Source of the DNA: an uncultured Lachnospiraceae bacterium
GTDB lineage: Bacteria; Bacillota; Clostridia; Lachnospirales; Lachnospiraceae
Reading direction: 5' to 3'
Length of the DNA: 64,000 nucleotides
NCBI GenBank assembly: GCA_946549035.1
Contig: CAMNQH010000002.1
Span: forward strand, 1 to 64,000
The notes beneath the pieces were generated by a model that was not told the DNA's origin, did not search any database, and was given only the letters and a program-made list of their open reading frames with translations. A program made the translations under genes and the position numbers. This document shows, in pieces, positions 18,216 to 26,789 of this stretch (positions within the stretch are counted from its first letter, which is position 1; each line of letters opens with the position of its first letter).

Positions 18216-18809
18216 ATGGGAGAGATGGATATCAGGGTCATCAAGACCATAGAGAGTATTCAGGAGAGTTTTTTATACTGTCTGAAAGAGATAGGATTTC
18301 TGAATATGACAGTGAAGAATGTAACGGAAAAGGCAAGAATCAATCGTTCCACATTTTATAAATATTATGCGGATAAATACGACCTGCGGGATCGATATGT
18401 GGATGATGTGATTGCGGATTTTGTAGAGCATTTGGACGTTGCTTTTTTGCATATGAAAGAGATCACCATGGAAAGCTATTATCAAGACCTGCGCGCTTGT
18501 CTGGAAGCATTTTTGGGGAAACGGCGGGAATATCTCATTTTGTGGAACAGCAACCTTCAGGAGCGGAATGCCTTTGAGGAAATGATTGATGCAGGGGTTC
18601 AGAAGCTGGTGGGGGAATTTGAAAAAAATCCAAAGATTAGTAAGGCGAAGCGTCCGTATTTTTCTTTATATGCCAGGCTGTTTTTAGGGAATATGATGGT
18701 TAGTGTACGTTGGTGGTTTACAGAGGGACAGCAGGTGGAGCCGGAGGAATTTACGAGACTTATGATTTTGCATATGGGAAAAGGTATTTATCCTACGTTA
18801 AAAGACTGA
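18216..18809 (+). CDS. TetR family transcriptional regulator
   Basis: A 197-residue TetR-type repressor. The N-terminal HTH reads FLNMTVKNVTEKARINRSTFYKYYADKYDLRDRY, including the characteristic STFYKYYxxKxDL recognition helix and turn. The C-terminal ligand domain (residues 70-197) has FSLYARLFLGNMMVSVRWWFTEG, as in DhaS/YcdC-type members with a TetR_C-like domain. I chose the ATG at 18216, which follows GGAGG by 5 bases; the GTG at 18204 is upstream of that site. The penicillin-binding protein gene starts 24 bases after its end, so the two may be co-transcribed. Confidence 0.88.
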   Translation: MGEMDIRVIKTIESIQESFLYCLKEIGFLNMTVKNVTEKARINRSTFYKYYADKYDLRDRYVDDVIADFVEHLDVAFLHMKEITMESYYQDLRACLEAFLGKRREYLILWNSNLQERNAFEEMIDAGVQKLVGEFEKNPKISKAKRPYFSLYARLFLGNMMVSVRWWFTEGQQVEPEEFTRLMILHMGKGIYPTLKD

Positions 18810-18833
18810 CAGCAGAGGAATGGATTGGGATTT

Positions 18834-20906
18834 ATGGGAAACGGAAAAAGACGGAAAAAAAAGGGACGCATCCGCAGAATTATAATGATACAGTTTTTAT
18901 TGCTATTTGCTTTGATGGGATGCGGTGCGTTTTATTTGGTAAAAACTTACGGGGAGGACGTCTCAGCCATGCAGCGGGAAGCTAGGCTGATGGTAGGAAA
19001 CGCCTCCTCAAAAACCTTTCGGGCGGCCGAAACCAGCCTGGTATATGATGACAGCGGAAATCTGATTACCGCAATGAAAGGAGAGAAGGATGTATACTAT
19101 TTAAGCTACGATGAGATTCCGGCATATGCTAAGGCGGCTATTATCAGTATTGAGGATAAAAAGTTTGAAACCCACAGGGGATACGATTTGAAGGGGATCT
19201 TAAGAGCCGTAAAATCGTATTTGGAAAGCGGACAGGTGACCCAGGGAGGGAGTACCATTACCCAGCAGCTTGCCCGAAATATATTTCTGACCCATGAACG
19301 TACATGGCAAAGAAAGGTGCAGGAAATTTTGATTGCCGTTGAACTGGAAAAAAAATTCAGTAAGAACGAGATTTTGGAATTTTATTTGAATAATATTTAT
19401 TTTGGTAACGGCTATTACGGCATTCAGGCTGCAAGCAAGGGATATTTCAGCAAAGATGTGGAGGTATTGAGCTTATCGGAAATTGCGTTTTTATGCGCTA
19501 TTCCCAATAATCCGGGACTGTACGACCCAATAGAACATAAGGATAAGACTTTAAAACGGAGAGACCGGATTTTAAAGCAAATGAAGGAAGACGGGAAGAT
19601 TTCGGAAGCCACCTGCAAAAAGGCCATGGAGGAGGAAATTGAGCTGAACCGTTCCCAAAGGGGGAAATCGGATTATGTGGAGACGTATACGTATTATTGT
19701 GCGGCCCGGATTTTGATGGAGCAGCAAGGGTTTCAGTTTCAAACGGAATTTCAGTCGGAGGAGGAACGGGAAGCTTATCAAGAAGAATACAGCGCCCTGT
19801 ATGGGGAATGTCAGGCCAATCTGTATCAAAAGGGGTATCGTATCTATACGTCGATTAATATACAGCTGCAGCAAAAGCTGCAGGGCGCCATTGACGGAAA
19901 CCTGGCGGAGTTTTCGGAGGTAAGTGAAGAAGGGATTTTTACCCTTCAGGGCGCAGGAGTCTGCATTGATAACCATACGGGCCTGGTGAAGGCCATTGTA
20001 GGAGGACGTAACCAGGATCTTAAGGGGTATACCTTAAACCGGGCCTATCAAAGCTATCGTCAGCCGGGGAGCGCCATTAAGCCTTTGATTGTGTATACGC
20101 CTTTGCTGGCCAGAGGCTATACGCCGGATTCTGTGGTGACAGACTACGAGATCTTAGAAGGGCCCAAGAATGCGGACGGTGTTTTTGAGGGAGAGATGAC
20201 CTTAAGGAGCGCAGTGGAAAAATCGAAAAATACGGTGGCCTGGAATCTGTTTCAGGAGCTTACGCCGGAGACAGGCCTGGAATATTTAAGAAAAATGAAT
20301 TTTGCAAAGCTGGACAGTAAAGACATTCGCCTCCCTGCCGCCCTGGGAGGGTTTACCAACGGCGCTTCGCCTTTGGAAATGGCCGCCGGGTTTGCCGCCC
20401 TGGAAAATGACGGGAATTACCGGAAGCCTACTTGTATCAGTAAGATTACGGACGCCCAGGGGAATGTGATATACGATAGCGCGCCGGAGCCTGTTGCGGT
20501 ATATGAGCAGAATGCGGCGCGAATGATGACGGATATGATGAGGGGTGTATTGACCCAGGGGACAGGAAGAGGTTTAGCCCTTTCTTCCGTTGCCAGCGCA
20601 GGAAAAACAGGAACCACCAACGACAATAAGGACGGATGGCTGGTGGGGTATAGCCCCTATTACACGACCAGTATTTGGGTGGGGTATGATATGCCAAGAG
20701 AGCTGCCGGGATTGAGCGGGGCTACATATCCTGGATTAATCTGGCATCAGTTTATGGAGGAGGCCCATCAGGGATTGAAGCCTTTGGAGTTTCTGCCCTA
20801 TATCAGGCCGGAACAGCCGGAAGGAGGAGCGGACGCTCAGGAATCAGGTGAAAACGGAGAAGGAACAGAAGATTTACAGGATTTTCCGGAGACAGTAGGA
20901 ATGTAA
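18834..20906 (+). CDS. Class A penicillin-binding protein (PBP1A-type transglycosylase/transpeptidase)
   Basis: A 690-residue bifunctional peptidoglycan synthase. A basic N-terminus precedes one membrane anchor (about residues 15-38). The GT51 domain has SIEDKKFETHRGYD with the catalytic Glu, GGSTITQQLARNIFL and KNEILEFYLNNIYFGNG. The transpeptidase domain shows the SXXK motif in RQPGSAIKPL, SKNTVAWN as the SXN motif, and AGKTGTTNDNKDGW as KTG. The acidic tail after YIRPEQPEG is low complexity. The ATG at 18834 is my choice, with an in-frame TTG nine bases upstream as an alternative. It polymerises and crosslinks peptidoglycan at the outer membrane face. Confidence 0.93.
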   Translation: MGNGKRRKKKGRIRRIIMIQFLLLFALMGCGAFYLVKTYGEDVSAMQREARLMVGNASSKTFRAAETSLVYDDSGNLITAMKGEKDVYYLSYDEIPAYAKAAIISIEDKKFETHRGYDLKGILRAVKSYLESGQVTQGGSTITQQLARNIFLTHERTWQRKVQEILIAVELEKKFSKNEILEFYLNNIYFGNGYYGIQAASKGYFSKDVEVLSLSEIAFLCAIPNNPGLYDPIEHKDKTLKRRDRILKQMKEDGKISEATCKKAMEEEIELNRSQRGKSDYVETYTYYCAARILMEQQGFQFQTEFQSEEEREAYQEEYSALYGECQANLYQKGYRIYTSINIQLQQKLQGAIDGNLAEFSEVSEEGIFTLQGAGVCIDNHTGLVKAIVGGRNQDLKGYTLNRAYQSYRQPGSAIKPLIVYTPLLARGYTPDSVVTDYEILEGPKNADGVFEGEMTLRSAVEKSKNTVAWNLFQELTPETGLEYLRKMNFAKLDSKDIRLPAALGGFTNGASPLEMAAGFAALENDGNYRKPTCISKITDAQGNVIYDSAPEPVAVYEQNAARMMTDMMRGVLTQGTGRGLALSSVASAGKTGTTNDNKDGWLVGYSPYYTTSIWVGYDMPRELPGLSGATYPGLIWHQFMEEAHQGLKPLEFLPYIRPEQPEGGADAQESGENGEGTEDLQDFPETVGM

Positions 20907-20926
20907 AAGGCAGATTGTTAATCATA

Positions 20927-20981
20927 CAGGCATGTCTGAAGCCTGCGGTACAGTAGCAGATGCAGGAGTCAGACATGCCTG
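20927..20981. terminator. Bidirectional terminator-like hairpin
   Basis: CAGGCATGTCTGAAGCCTGC and GCAGGAGTCAGACATGCCTG form a long nearly perfect stem between the convergent penicillin-binding protein and YfcC-like genes. No long T-run follows, but position and stability favour a terminator. Confidence 0.65.
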
Positions 20982-20994
20982 AAGAATGTATGGA

Positions 20995-22389
20995 TTAATG
21001 ATATCCAATAGCTGTTGCAATCATAATTAATACGATTTGCAGTGCAAACATCATAATGAACAAAGGCCACATGAATTTGTACCATTTCTGAAGAGGAATC
21101 CCCATAATGCCGCATTCTGTAGCGATAACGGTAGGCCAGAACATGTTGGAGAAACCGTCGCCGAACTGGAATGCCAATACGGCAATCTGGCGTTCCATGC
21201 CGATGGAGTCAGCCAGAGAGGCCATAATAGGCATGGATACGGCGGCCTGTCCGCTGCCGGACGGAATGAAGAAGTTCAGGATGTTCTGTACGATTACCAT
21301 GCCCACTGCTGCGATGCCGTTGGGAACATTGGAGAGGGCGCTGGATAAATAGTACACCAGGGAGTCAATAATATTTCCTTCATTCATAACGAGAACCAAA
21401 GATCTGGCTACACCGATTACCATGGCTCCGAATAAGATTTCCGTACATGCTTCTACGAATTTCTTGCAGATTTCGCTGGGGCCGAATCCTCCCAGAAGAC
21501 CTACTGCAAACATAGCGATGATAAACAGGGCGGACAACTCGGAAAGATACCAGCCATACTGGGTGGTTCCAAATACCAGCAGCGCGATGGTAGCCACAAA
21601 TACCAGGATAATCAGTTTGTGTCTGGCGGTAAAGGGAAGCTGGGCCATTTTTTCCTTTGTCATGCCTTCATCCATATGGAAAGAGACGTCCTTCACAACG
21701 GAGAGGGATGGATCTTTTTTTACTTTGTGGGCATAACGCATCAGGTACCAGATGGCTAATCCTTCAAACAAGATCAGGCAGATAATACGGAATCCAATGC
21801 CGGAGCCAATGGGAAGGCCGGACACGCCCTGGGCGATTCCAATGGTAAAGGGGTTTAAGGTAGCGGCGGAAAATCCCGTTACAACCCCAAGTACCACAGC
21901 CGCGCCGCCTACCAGGCCGTCGTATCCCATAGCAATAGCAATGCCGATAAAGGCGGGAAGCAGGCCGTAAACCTCTTCATACATACCGAAGGTGGAGCCG
22001 CAGATGCCGAAGAAAATCATAAATACAGGAATAATCAGAATTTCTACGCCATGCATGAGACGTTGAAGCGCGCCGATACCGCCGTAAAAGGCTCCTGTTT
22101 TGATCATCATATATACCAGGCCGTAGGCGAAGAAGCAGAAGAAAATAATATCCGATGCGTCCGCCATGCCGTTTGCCAGGGACTGTATCATTTTAAAGGG
22201 TCCTACGGGACTTTGATCCACATGATGGTAGGAGCCTTCTACGATGATGTCATAACCGGTTTCTTCATCCAGGACCCGGTCATACTGTCCTGCGGGAATC
22301 AGGTAGGTCATTAATGTGACAAGAATCAAGATAATGCCGATAATCACATAAGTGTGGGGTACTGTCAGAAGTTTCTTTTTCTTTTCCAT
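20995..22389 (-). CDS. YfcC family membrane transporter
   Basis: A 464-residue transporter with about twelve hydrophobic segments, of the YfcC/DcuC-related ion transporter superfamily. Diagnostic stretches are VPHTYVIIGIILILVTLMTYLIPAGQYDR, FFGICGSTFGMYEEVYGLLPAFI, VTGFSAATLNPFTIGIAQG and LNFFIPSGSGQAAVSMPIM. Members are proposed to move amino acids, dipeptides or related organic anions, mostly without direct evidence. It follows the AbgA-like amidohydrolase gene by 13 bases on the same strand, so it probably imports that enzyme's substrate or exports its product. Confidence 0.85.
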   Translation of the reverse strand: MEKKKKLLTVPHTYVIIGIILILVTLMTYLIPAGQYDRVLDEETGYDIIVEGSYHHVDQSPVGPFKMIQSLANGMADASDIIFFCFFAYGLVYMMIKTGAFYGGIGALQRLMHGVEILIIPVFMIFFGICGSTFGMYEEVYGLLPAFIGIAIAMGYDGLVGGAAVVLGVVTGFSAATLNPFTIGIAQGVSGLPIGSGIGFRIICLILFEGLAIWYLMRYAHKVKKDPSLSVVKDVSFHMDEGMTKEKMAQLPFTARHKLIILVFVATIALLVFGTTQYGWYLSELSALFIIAMFAVGLLGGFGPSEICKKFVEACTEILFGAMVIGVARSLVLVMNEGNIIDSLVYYLSSALSNVPNGIAAVGMVIVQNILNFFIPSGSGQAAVSMPIMASLADSIGMERQIAVLAFQFGDGFSNMFWPTVIATECGIMGIPLQKWYKFMWPLFIMMFALQIVLIMIATAIGYH

Positions 22390-22402
22390 AAATCTCCTCC
22401 TG

Positions 22403-23692
22403 TTAAGTGGTAAGCCCGTTCAATTCCTCCAGCGCCAGAACGCCGATTTGGATCGCTGCTTCAATACAGTCTTCGTCAATATCGAATTCCGCATTGTGAA
22501 CAGGCTGTGTTGTATTGGTTCCAATTCCTACATATGTACCGATACCGCCGTTTTGCTGGACTTTGGTAATCATTGCGGCTGCATCGTCAGTGCCCCCTAC
22601 GTTGCCCTCAAAGTAGATTTTTTCAAACCAGGGAACTTTTTTGGCTGCCCGCTGGATGACTTCCATCATGGCGTCATCGCTTCTGCCGGCAGGAACGTCG
22701 CCGTAATCCAGATATGTATAGGATAAATCATATGTCTTTGCCGTGCCGTCTAAGATGTCGAATACCCGTTTTCCGGCGTAGGCGGCAACCCCAGGGGTTT
22801 CGCCTCGATATTCTAAGCGCAGCAGGGCATTAGGGGCAATGGTGTTGGCCGCGACTCCGGCATGGATCTCTCCCACATTGATGCGGAACATGCCTTCTTC
22901 GTGAGGAGCGATGGCATGTAAATTCAGCGCTGCAGAGCAGGCTGCCAAAAGTGCATTTTTACCCTCTTGCGCCGCACCGCAGGGATGGGCCGCCCGTCCA
23001 TGGAAAGAGACGTCAAGCTGCCGGTCGCTTAGGAAATCCTTACATCCGCAGCAGATGGTGTGGGAGGGGAGAGGTTTGTTTTCCGCACTGAGGGCGACGT
23101 GGAACGCAATAAAATTTTCTACATCGTCTAAATGGCCCTTTTCAACGACGGATTGGGCGCCGTAGAAGGTCTCTTCCGCCGGCTGGAAAATCAGTCGTAT
23201 TTTTCCGGTAAAGGATTCCTTACGTTCTGCTAAGGAGGCGGCGATTCCAAGCCCCATAGCCGTGTGGGCGTCATGGCCACAGGCGTGTACCAGTCCGTCG
23301 TTGCAGGAAATATAGCCTTCCTCCAGGGGACGGTATCCGGAAATTTTAGGCTCTTCGTAGGGCAGGCAGTCAATGTCAAAACGGAATGCAGTGACGGGCC
23401 CCGGTTTCTTGGTGTCCAGTTCCGCAATGACTCCGGGCCATCCTTTGGTTCGCTCCACGAAAGAAGGAGCCGCTCCCTGGGCGATCGCCCGGGCTTTTGA
23501 TTCTTCTACTTCCTGCTCACTGGGGCGAACGGCGTCTTGTACGCAGTCTGTGTTTACAACATCCGGCCCCATAAGGCAGTCGTAGCCCATGGATGTGAGA
23601 ATCTCTGCGATTCTGGCGCTGGTTCGGATTTCACGCCATCCGTATTCCGGATATTTGTGAAATTCCCTTCGATACTCTACAAACTTATTCAT
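22403..23692 (-). CDS. M20 family amidohydrolase, AbgA-like
   Basis: A 429-residue di-metal peptidase of the M20 family. HACGHDAHTAMG and FQPAEETFYGAQS supply the conserved metal ligands and the catalytic Glu pair. The insertion ARAIAQGAAPSFVERTKGWPGV between the first strands, and TAFRFDIDCLPYEE, resemble AbgA, the p-aminobenzoyl-glutamate hydrolase subunit, rather than simple N-acyl-amino-acid hydrolases. I chose the ATG at 23692, preceded by AAGGAGG; it overlaps the end of the upstream MocR gene by 8 bases. There is no separate AbgB-like gene, so it may act as a homomer on a different N-acylated amino acid. Confidence 0.88.
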   Translation of the reverse strand: MNKFVEYRREFHKYPEYGWREIRTSARIAEILTSMGYDCLMGPDVVNTDCVQDAVRPSEQEVEESKARAIAQGAAPSFVERTKGWPGVIAELDTKKPGPVTAFRFDIDCLPYEEPKISGYRPLEEGYISCNDGLVHACGHDAHTAMGLGIAASLAERKESFTGKIRLIFQPAEETFYGAQSVVEKGHLDDVENFIAFHVALSAENKPLPSHTICCGCKDFLSDRQLDVSFHGRAAHPCGAAQEGKNALLAACSAALNLHAIAPHEEGMFRINVGEIHAGVAANTIAPNALLRLEYRGETPGVAAYAGKRVFDILDGTAKTYDLSYTYLDYGDVPAGRSDDAMMEVIQRAAKKVPWFEKIYFEGNVGGTDDAAAMITKVQQNGGIGTYVGIGTNTTQPVHNAEFDIDEDCIEAAIQIGVLALEELNGLTT

Positions 23693-25139
23693 TCTTACCT
23701 CCTTGTATCTTACTTTCACGTATTGCTTCTCCAAGAAGCTTTACGCCGTTTACAATTTCATCGTCGCTGCATTTGGAAAAGCAGAGACGGACATGGCCTT
23801 TTCCCTGATAGCCATGGGGATAAAATAAAAACCCGGGCATCAGAAGCAGGCCTTTTTTCTCGGCAGTCTGGAAGAGCTGTCGTTCGCTGATGGATTCCTC
23901 CAGGGTGCACCAGCAAAGGATACCTCCCTGAGGAATCTCATAGGTAATGCCAAGGGTGCGGATGTTCTCCAGCTCCCGGCAGAGAAGATCACGTTTGCTC
24001 TGGTAATGGGAGGCCAGTTTTTTTACATGATGGGCAAAATAGCCTCGCTCAATGTATTCATTCAGCATGTATTGTCCCAGATTACTGACAAATGTTTCGT
24101 CCACAACAATGAGCCTTCCCAGCATTTCCACCAGATCGTAGGGGCCTACAATATAGCCGGTTTTGATGCCATACGGAAATGTCAGAGTGAAGGAATCAAT
24201 ATAGACCACGGATTTGTATTTATCCAGGGAATACAGGCTGGGAATTTTGTTGTCGGTATAACGAAAATCCCTCTGAGAATCTTCCTCTATAATGGGGACG
24301 CCATAACGCCTGGCAATTTCCAGAAGCTGTTTTCGCTTTTCTAAGGACATTACCCGGCCGGTAGGATTGTGGTAATTGGGCATGGTGTAAATGAATTTGG
24401 CGTCGTGTTTTTTTAAAAGGACTTCCAGTTTCTTTAAGTCTATACCGTCGGATTCCATTGGGGCCATAACCAGATTCAGCCCCTTGTTCCGAAACAAAGA
24501 CGCGTTGTCCGGTACAATGGGCTCTTCACAGATAATACTGTCTCCTTCCCGAAGATACAAGGTCATAAGGTAATTCAAGGCCTGGTTCGTTTCGGAGACT
24601 ACCTGGATGTTTCGGGGGCTGACATACATATTTTCTTCCGAAAGAAGCTTGCAGATATTCCGCTTCATCCGGTCGGTTTCGTCTTCATTGGCTCCTTTTA
24701 GCATCCCAGAGAGAATTTCATCCATTCCTTCTTTTGGGGCAACGTTTTTGTCCATGATAATGCCGCCGAAGGAAATGTAGTCGGATGTGTTGGAGGCCCC
24801 GAAAATATCTAAAAACAGTTTTTCCTTGTCCGTAAAGCTGTATTGCATCATTTTTTCCAACGGGAAGAAACGATTCGTAAAACTGGAGGCCATATCGGGC
24901 ATTTTAACAAAATACCCCCTGGGGGCCTGGCGGGATGCGATCAGGTATCCTTCTGATACCAGTTCTCCGTATGCCTGAACCACTGTGTTTCGGTGGACGC
25001 CCAGCTCTTGGGCTAGTTTACGTTCTGAGGGCAGCTTATAACCCTCCACCAGCTCCTGGGAGACGATCATATTCTTGATAGCAGCCCGGATCTGGAGGTA
25101 TAACGGCGTTTGGTTGTTTCTGTTTATTTTTATATTCAT
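23685..25139 (-). CDS. MocR/GntR family regulator with aminotransferase-like domain lacking the PLP lysine
   Basis: A 484-residue regulator. The N-terminal winged helix (residues 5-75) shows TPLYLQIRAAIKNMI and LPSERKLAQELGVHRNTVVQAYGELVSEGYL, typical of GntR/MocR. The rest is an aminotransferase fold with MPNYHNPTGRVMS and IIEEDSQRDFRY. Where active relatives read FSKT, with the PLP-binding Lys, this protein reads SFTLTFPYGIKTGY, so Leu replaces the Lys. The usual Tyr after EDD is also Ser. It may bind a free amino compound or none. I chose the ATG at 25139; a GTG lies further upstream. It begins an operon with the amidohydrolase and YfcC genes. Confidence 0.88.
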   Translation of the reverse strand: MNIKINRNNQTPLYLQIRAAIKNMIVSQELVEGYKLPSERKLAQELGVHRNTVVQAYGELVSEGYLIASRQAPRGYFVKMPDMASSFTNRFFPLEKMMQYSFTDKEKLFLDIFGASNTSDYISFGGIIMDKNVAPKEGMDEILSGMLKGANEDETDRMKRNICKLLSEENMYVSPRNIQVVSETNQALNYLMTLYLREGDSIICEEPIVPDNASLFRNKGLNLVMAPMESDGIDLKKLEVLLKKHDAKFIYTMPNYHNPTGRVMSLEKRKQLLEIARRYGVPIIEEDSQRDFRYTDNKIPSLYSLDKYKSVVYIDSFTLTFPYGIKTGYIVGPYDLVEMLGRLIVVDETFVSNLGQYMLNEYIERGYFAHHVKKLASHYQSKRDLLCRELENIRTLGITYEIPQGGILCWCTLEESISERQLFQTAEKKGLLLMPGFLFYPHGYQGKGHVRLCFSKCSDDEIVNGVKLLGEAIRESKIQGGKNE

Positions 25140-25169
25140 GGATTCATTATACACCTTTGAAAGAACGTC
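25140..25169 (-). promoter_or_regulatory. Candidate mocR promoter
   Basis: Reading the minus strand, TTGTGG and TATAAT are separated by 17 bases, with TATAAT only a few bases before the ATG of the MocR gene. The -35 element lies inside the hairpin at 25162-25196. A transcript from here would have almost no leader. Confidence 0.45.
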
Positions 25170-25196
25170 CACAAGGGTTTCCTTTGCGGACGTTCT
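25162..25196. repeat. Perfect inverted repeat between the MFS and MocR genes
   Basis: AGAACGTCC and GGACGTTCT are perfect 9-base arms 17 bases apart, with a second small stem (AAGG/CCTT) inside. It can act as a terminator for the upstream MFS gene, as an operator overlapping the mocR promoter, or both. Confidence 0.6.
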
Positions 25197-25215
25197 GGTT
25201 CATGTTGGAAATACG

Positions 25216-26472
25216 TTATTTTTTAGCTGCTTTTTGGTAGCAGGTTTTTAGAAGAAGTGCGAAAACTACCATCATCAGGCCGCCGAAAGCCATTAACAGA
25301 TAGATATAGCGATATGCGTTATCTCCCATTTTATCCAGCCATCCCCCGCAGACATTGTAAAGCCAGATATCGGCGGAGTAACCGATGGCGGAAGCAATAC
25401 CGAGGATTGTTCCGGAATATTTTAAAGGAATCTTTGCTTCGGATACCGGTGTATACAAAAGCGGGGAGGTCATACCGGAGAAAATAACGATGATGACAGC
25501 CAGAATCATAACCGGAAGAGCCAGGCTAGAGCCTGCCGGAAGGAAAGCAAGGATGGCTGAAAATATCATAGCTCCTGCTCCGCCCAGTATTGCTACCGGA
25601 GTGGATTTGCCCAGTTTATCCCGAAGAACGCCTCCCAGGGGGCCGGAGAACATTTTAACGCCGGTCCGGACTGTCATGGTAAACGCCGTTGCAAAGGTAA
25701 CGGAGATTCCAAAGGATGCGGAAAGGTGTGGATTGATGTAAGGTACGATACAACGAATCAGGTAATATCCCAAGGTAAACAGGCCAAGGTAATAAGTGAG
25801 AGGCATTTTTAACACGTCTTTGATTAATGCCAGGGTAATCTTTTCTGTATCGTCTTCTTCCACTGCTTCTGGATCAAAAGGCACGATGAAGGCTACTGCA
25901 ACACCAATTAAGATGGACATGGCGGCATAGATAATAATAGCGCCCCTAAATCCGATTCCTGTTGCATCCAGCATTACCGTTAAAAGGGCAAGTACGCCGT
26001 AGGTCATTAAAATAGTGAAAATTCCATAGGCCGTATCTGCCGCGCCGTAGAGTTTTCCCTGTTCCCCGTCGTCGCCCAGAGAGCGAATGATTTTTAAGTG
26101 GGCGGACCAATGAAGGCCGGCGGAGGTAAATCCCATAATCAGGTATAAGAAAATGAGTAAATTATAGGAATGAATCATAGAGATCACGATTGCTACCACA
26201 GCGGTGGAAACACAGGAAAGTACCACCAGCTTTTTGGAATTAAATTTGTCGGCAATCCAGCCGCCCACGAAATAGCCGGGGGTTGCAGTCAGGCCGAAAA
26301 AGGTGATGACGGTACCAAGCTGTCCGTCTGTTAAGCTGTAAGCTTCCAGGAATTGGTTGTAAAAGTCCGTTGCAAGATACGGAATCAGATACACGATCCA
26401 AGAAAAGGTCAGCAGAAATACACTGACGTATTTTACCCAGCTTGGCCGGGCATTTGGGTGTGTGTTATTCAT
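25216..26472 (-). CDS. Major facilitator superfamily transporter
   Basis: A 418-residue membrane protein with about twelve hydrophobic segments. The stretch FFGLTATPGYFVGGWIADKFNSKKL holds the conserved loop 2-3 G-x3-D-x2-(N/G)-x-(K/R) motif of the MFS. SAGLHWSAHLKIIRSLGDDGEQGKLYG and the following helix are typical of the nitrate/sugar-phosphate-like branch. A GGAGGG ribosome binding site precedes the ATG. It lies upstream of, and in the same direction as, the MocR/AbgA-like/YfcC genes, separated by a hairpin, so partial co-transcription is possible. The substrate is unknown. Confidence 0.88.
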   Translation of the reverse strand: MNNTHPNARPSWVKYVSVFLLTFSWIVYLIPYLATDFYNQFLEAYSLTDGQLGTVITFFGLTATPGYFVGGWIADKFNSKKLVVLSCVSTAVVAIVISMIHSYNLLIFLYLIMGFTSAGLHWSAHLKIIRSLGDDGEQGKLYGAADTAYGIFTILMTYGVLALLTVMLDATGIGFRGAIIIYAAMSILIGVAVAFIVPFDPEAVEEDDTEKITLALIKDVLKMPLTYYLGLFTLGYYLIRCIVPYINPHLSASFGISVTFATAFTMTVRTGVKMFSGPLGGVLRDKLGKSTPVAILGGAGAMIFSAILAFLPAGSSLALPVMILAVIIVIFSGMTSPLLYTPVSEAKIPLKYSGTILGIASAIGYSADIWLYNVCGGWLDKMGDNAYRYIYLLMAFGGLMMVVFALLLKTCYQKAAKK

Positions 26473-26789
26473 AATTTCCCTCCAATTAGTTTATATAATT
26501 TGTATAATATGTATACTTTTGACAGTATAACATTCCGCGAGAGGTGCCAAAAGTACCAAAAGATTTTTTCTGTATAGTCCAAAAAAATAGAGCTATTGCA
26601 TTGTACAGGCTAAAAAGAATATACTAAATCAGTAATATATACTAAATTTTAGGCAAAAAAGCAAATTTTTTGTTTGCTAATTTACCATGAGTATGCTATT
26701 ATGAGTACATTTGATGTACCCCTGCTCTGTTGTCAGGGCGGTTATATTGCATTTTGCGGCTATTGTTCACATTACATTAGGAGGCACAG
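26473..26789. other. Divergent promoter region between MFS and diguanylate cyclase genes
   Basis: This 317-base AT-rich stretch holds no gene. Near the MFS end is a dyad GTATA-N5-TATAC at 26502-26516, which could be a GntR-type operator. On the + strand TTGCAT (26596-26601) and TATACT (26620-26625), 18 bases apart, form a plausible promoter for the cyclase gene. TATACTAAAT is repeated at 26620 and 26638, and CCAAAAG is repeated just upstream near 26548. I see no riboswitch-like structure. Confidence 0.45.

Noticed and set aside
26473..26789. Possible cyclic di-GMP riboswitch before the diguanylate cyclase gene
   Set aside because: I found no recognisable conserved core or paired elements; only promoter-like and short repeat sequences are visible.
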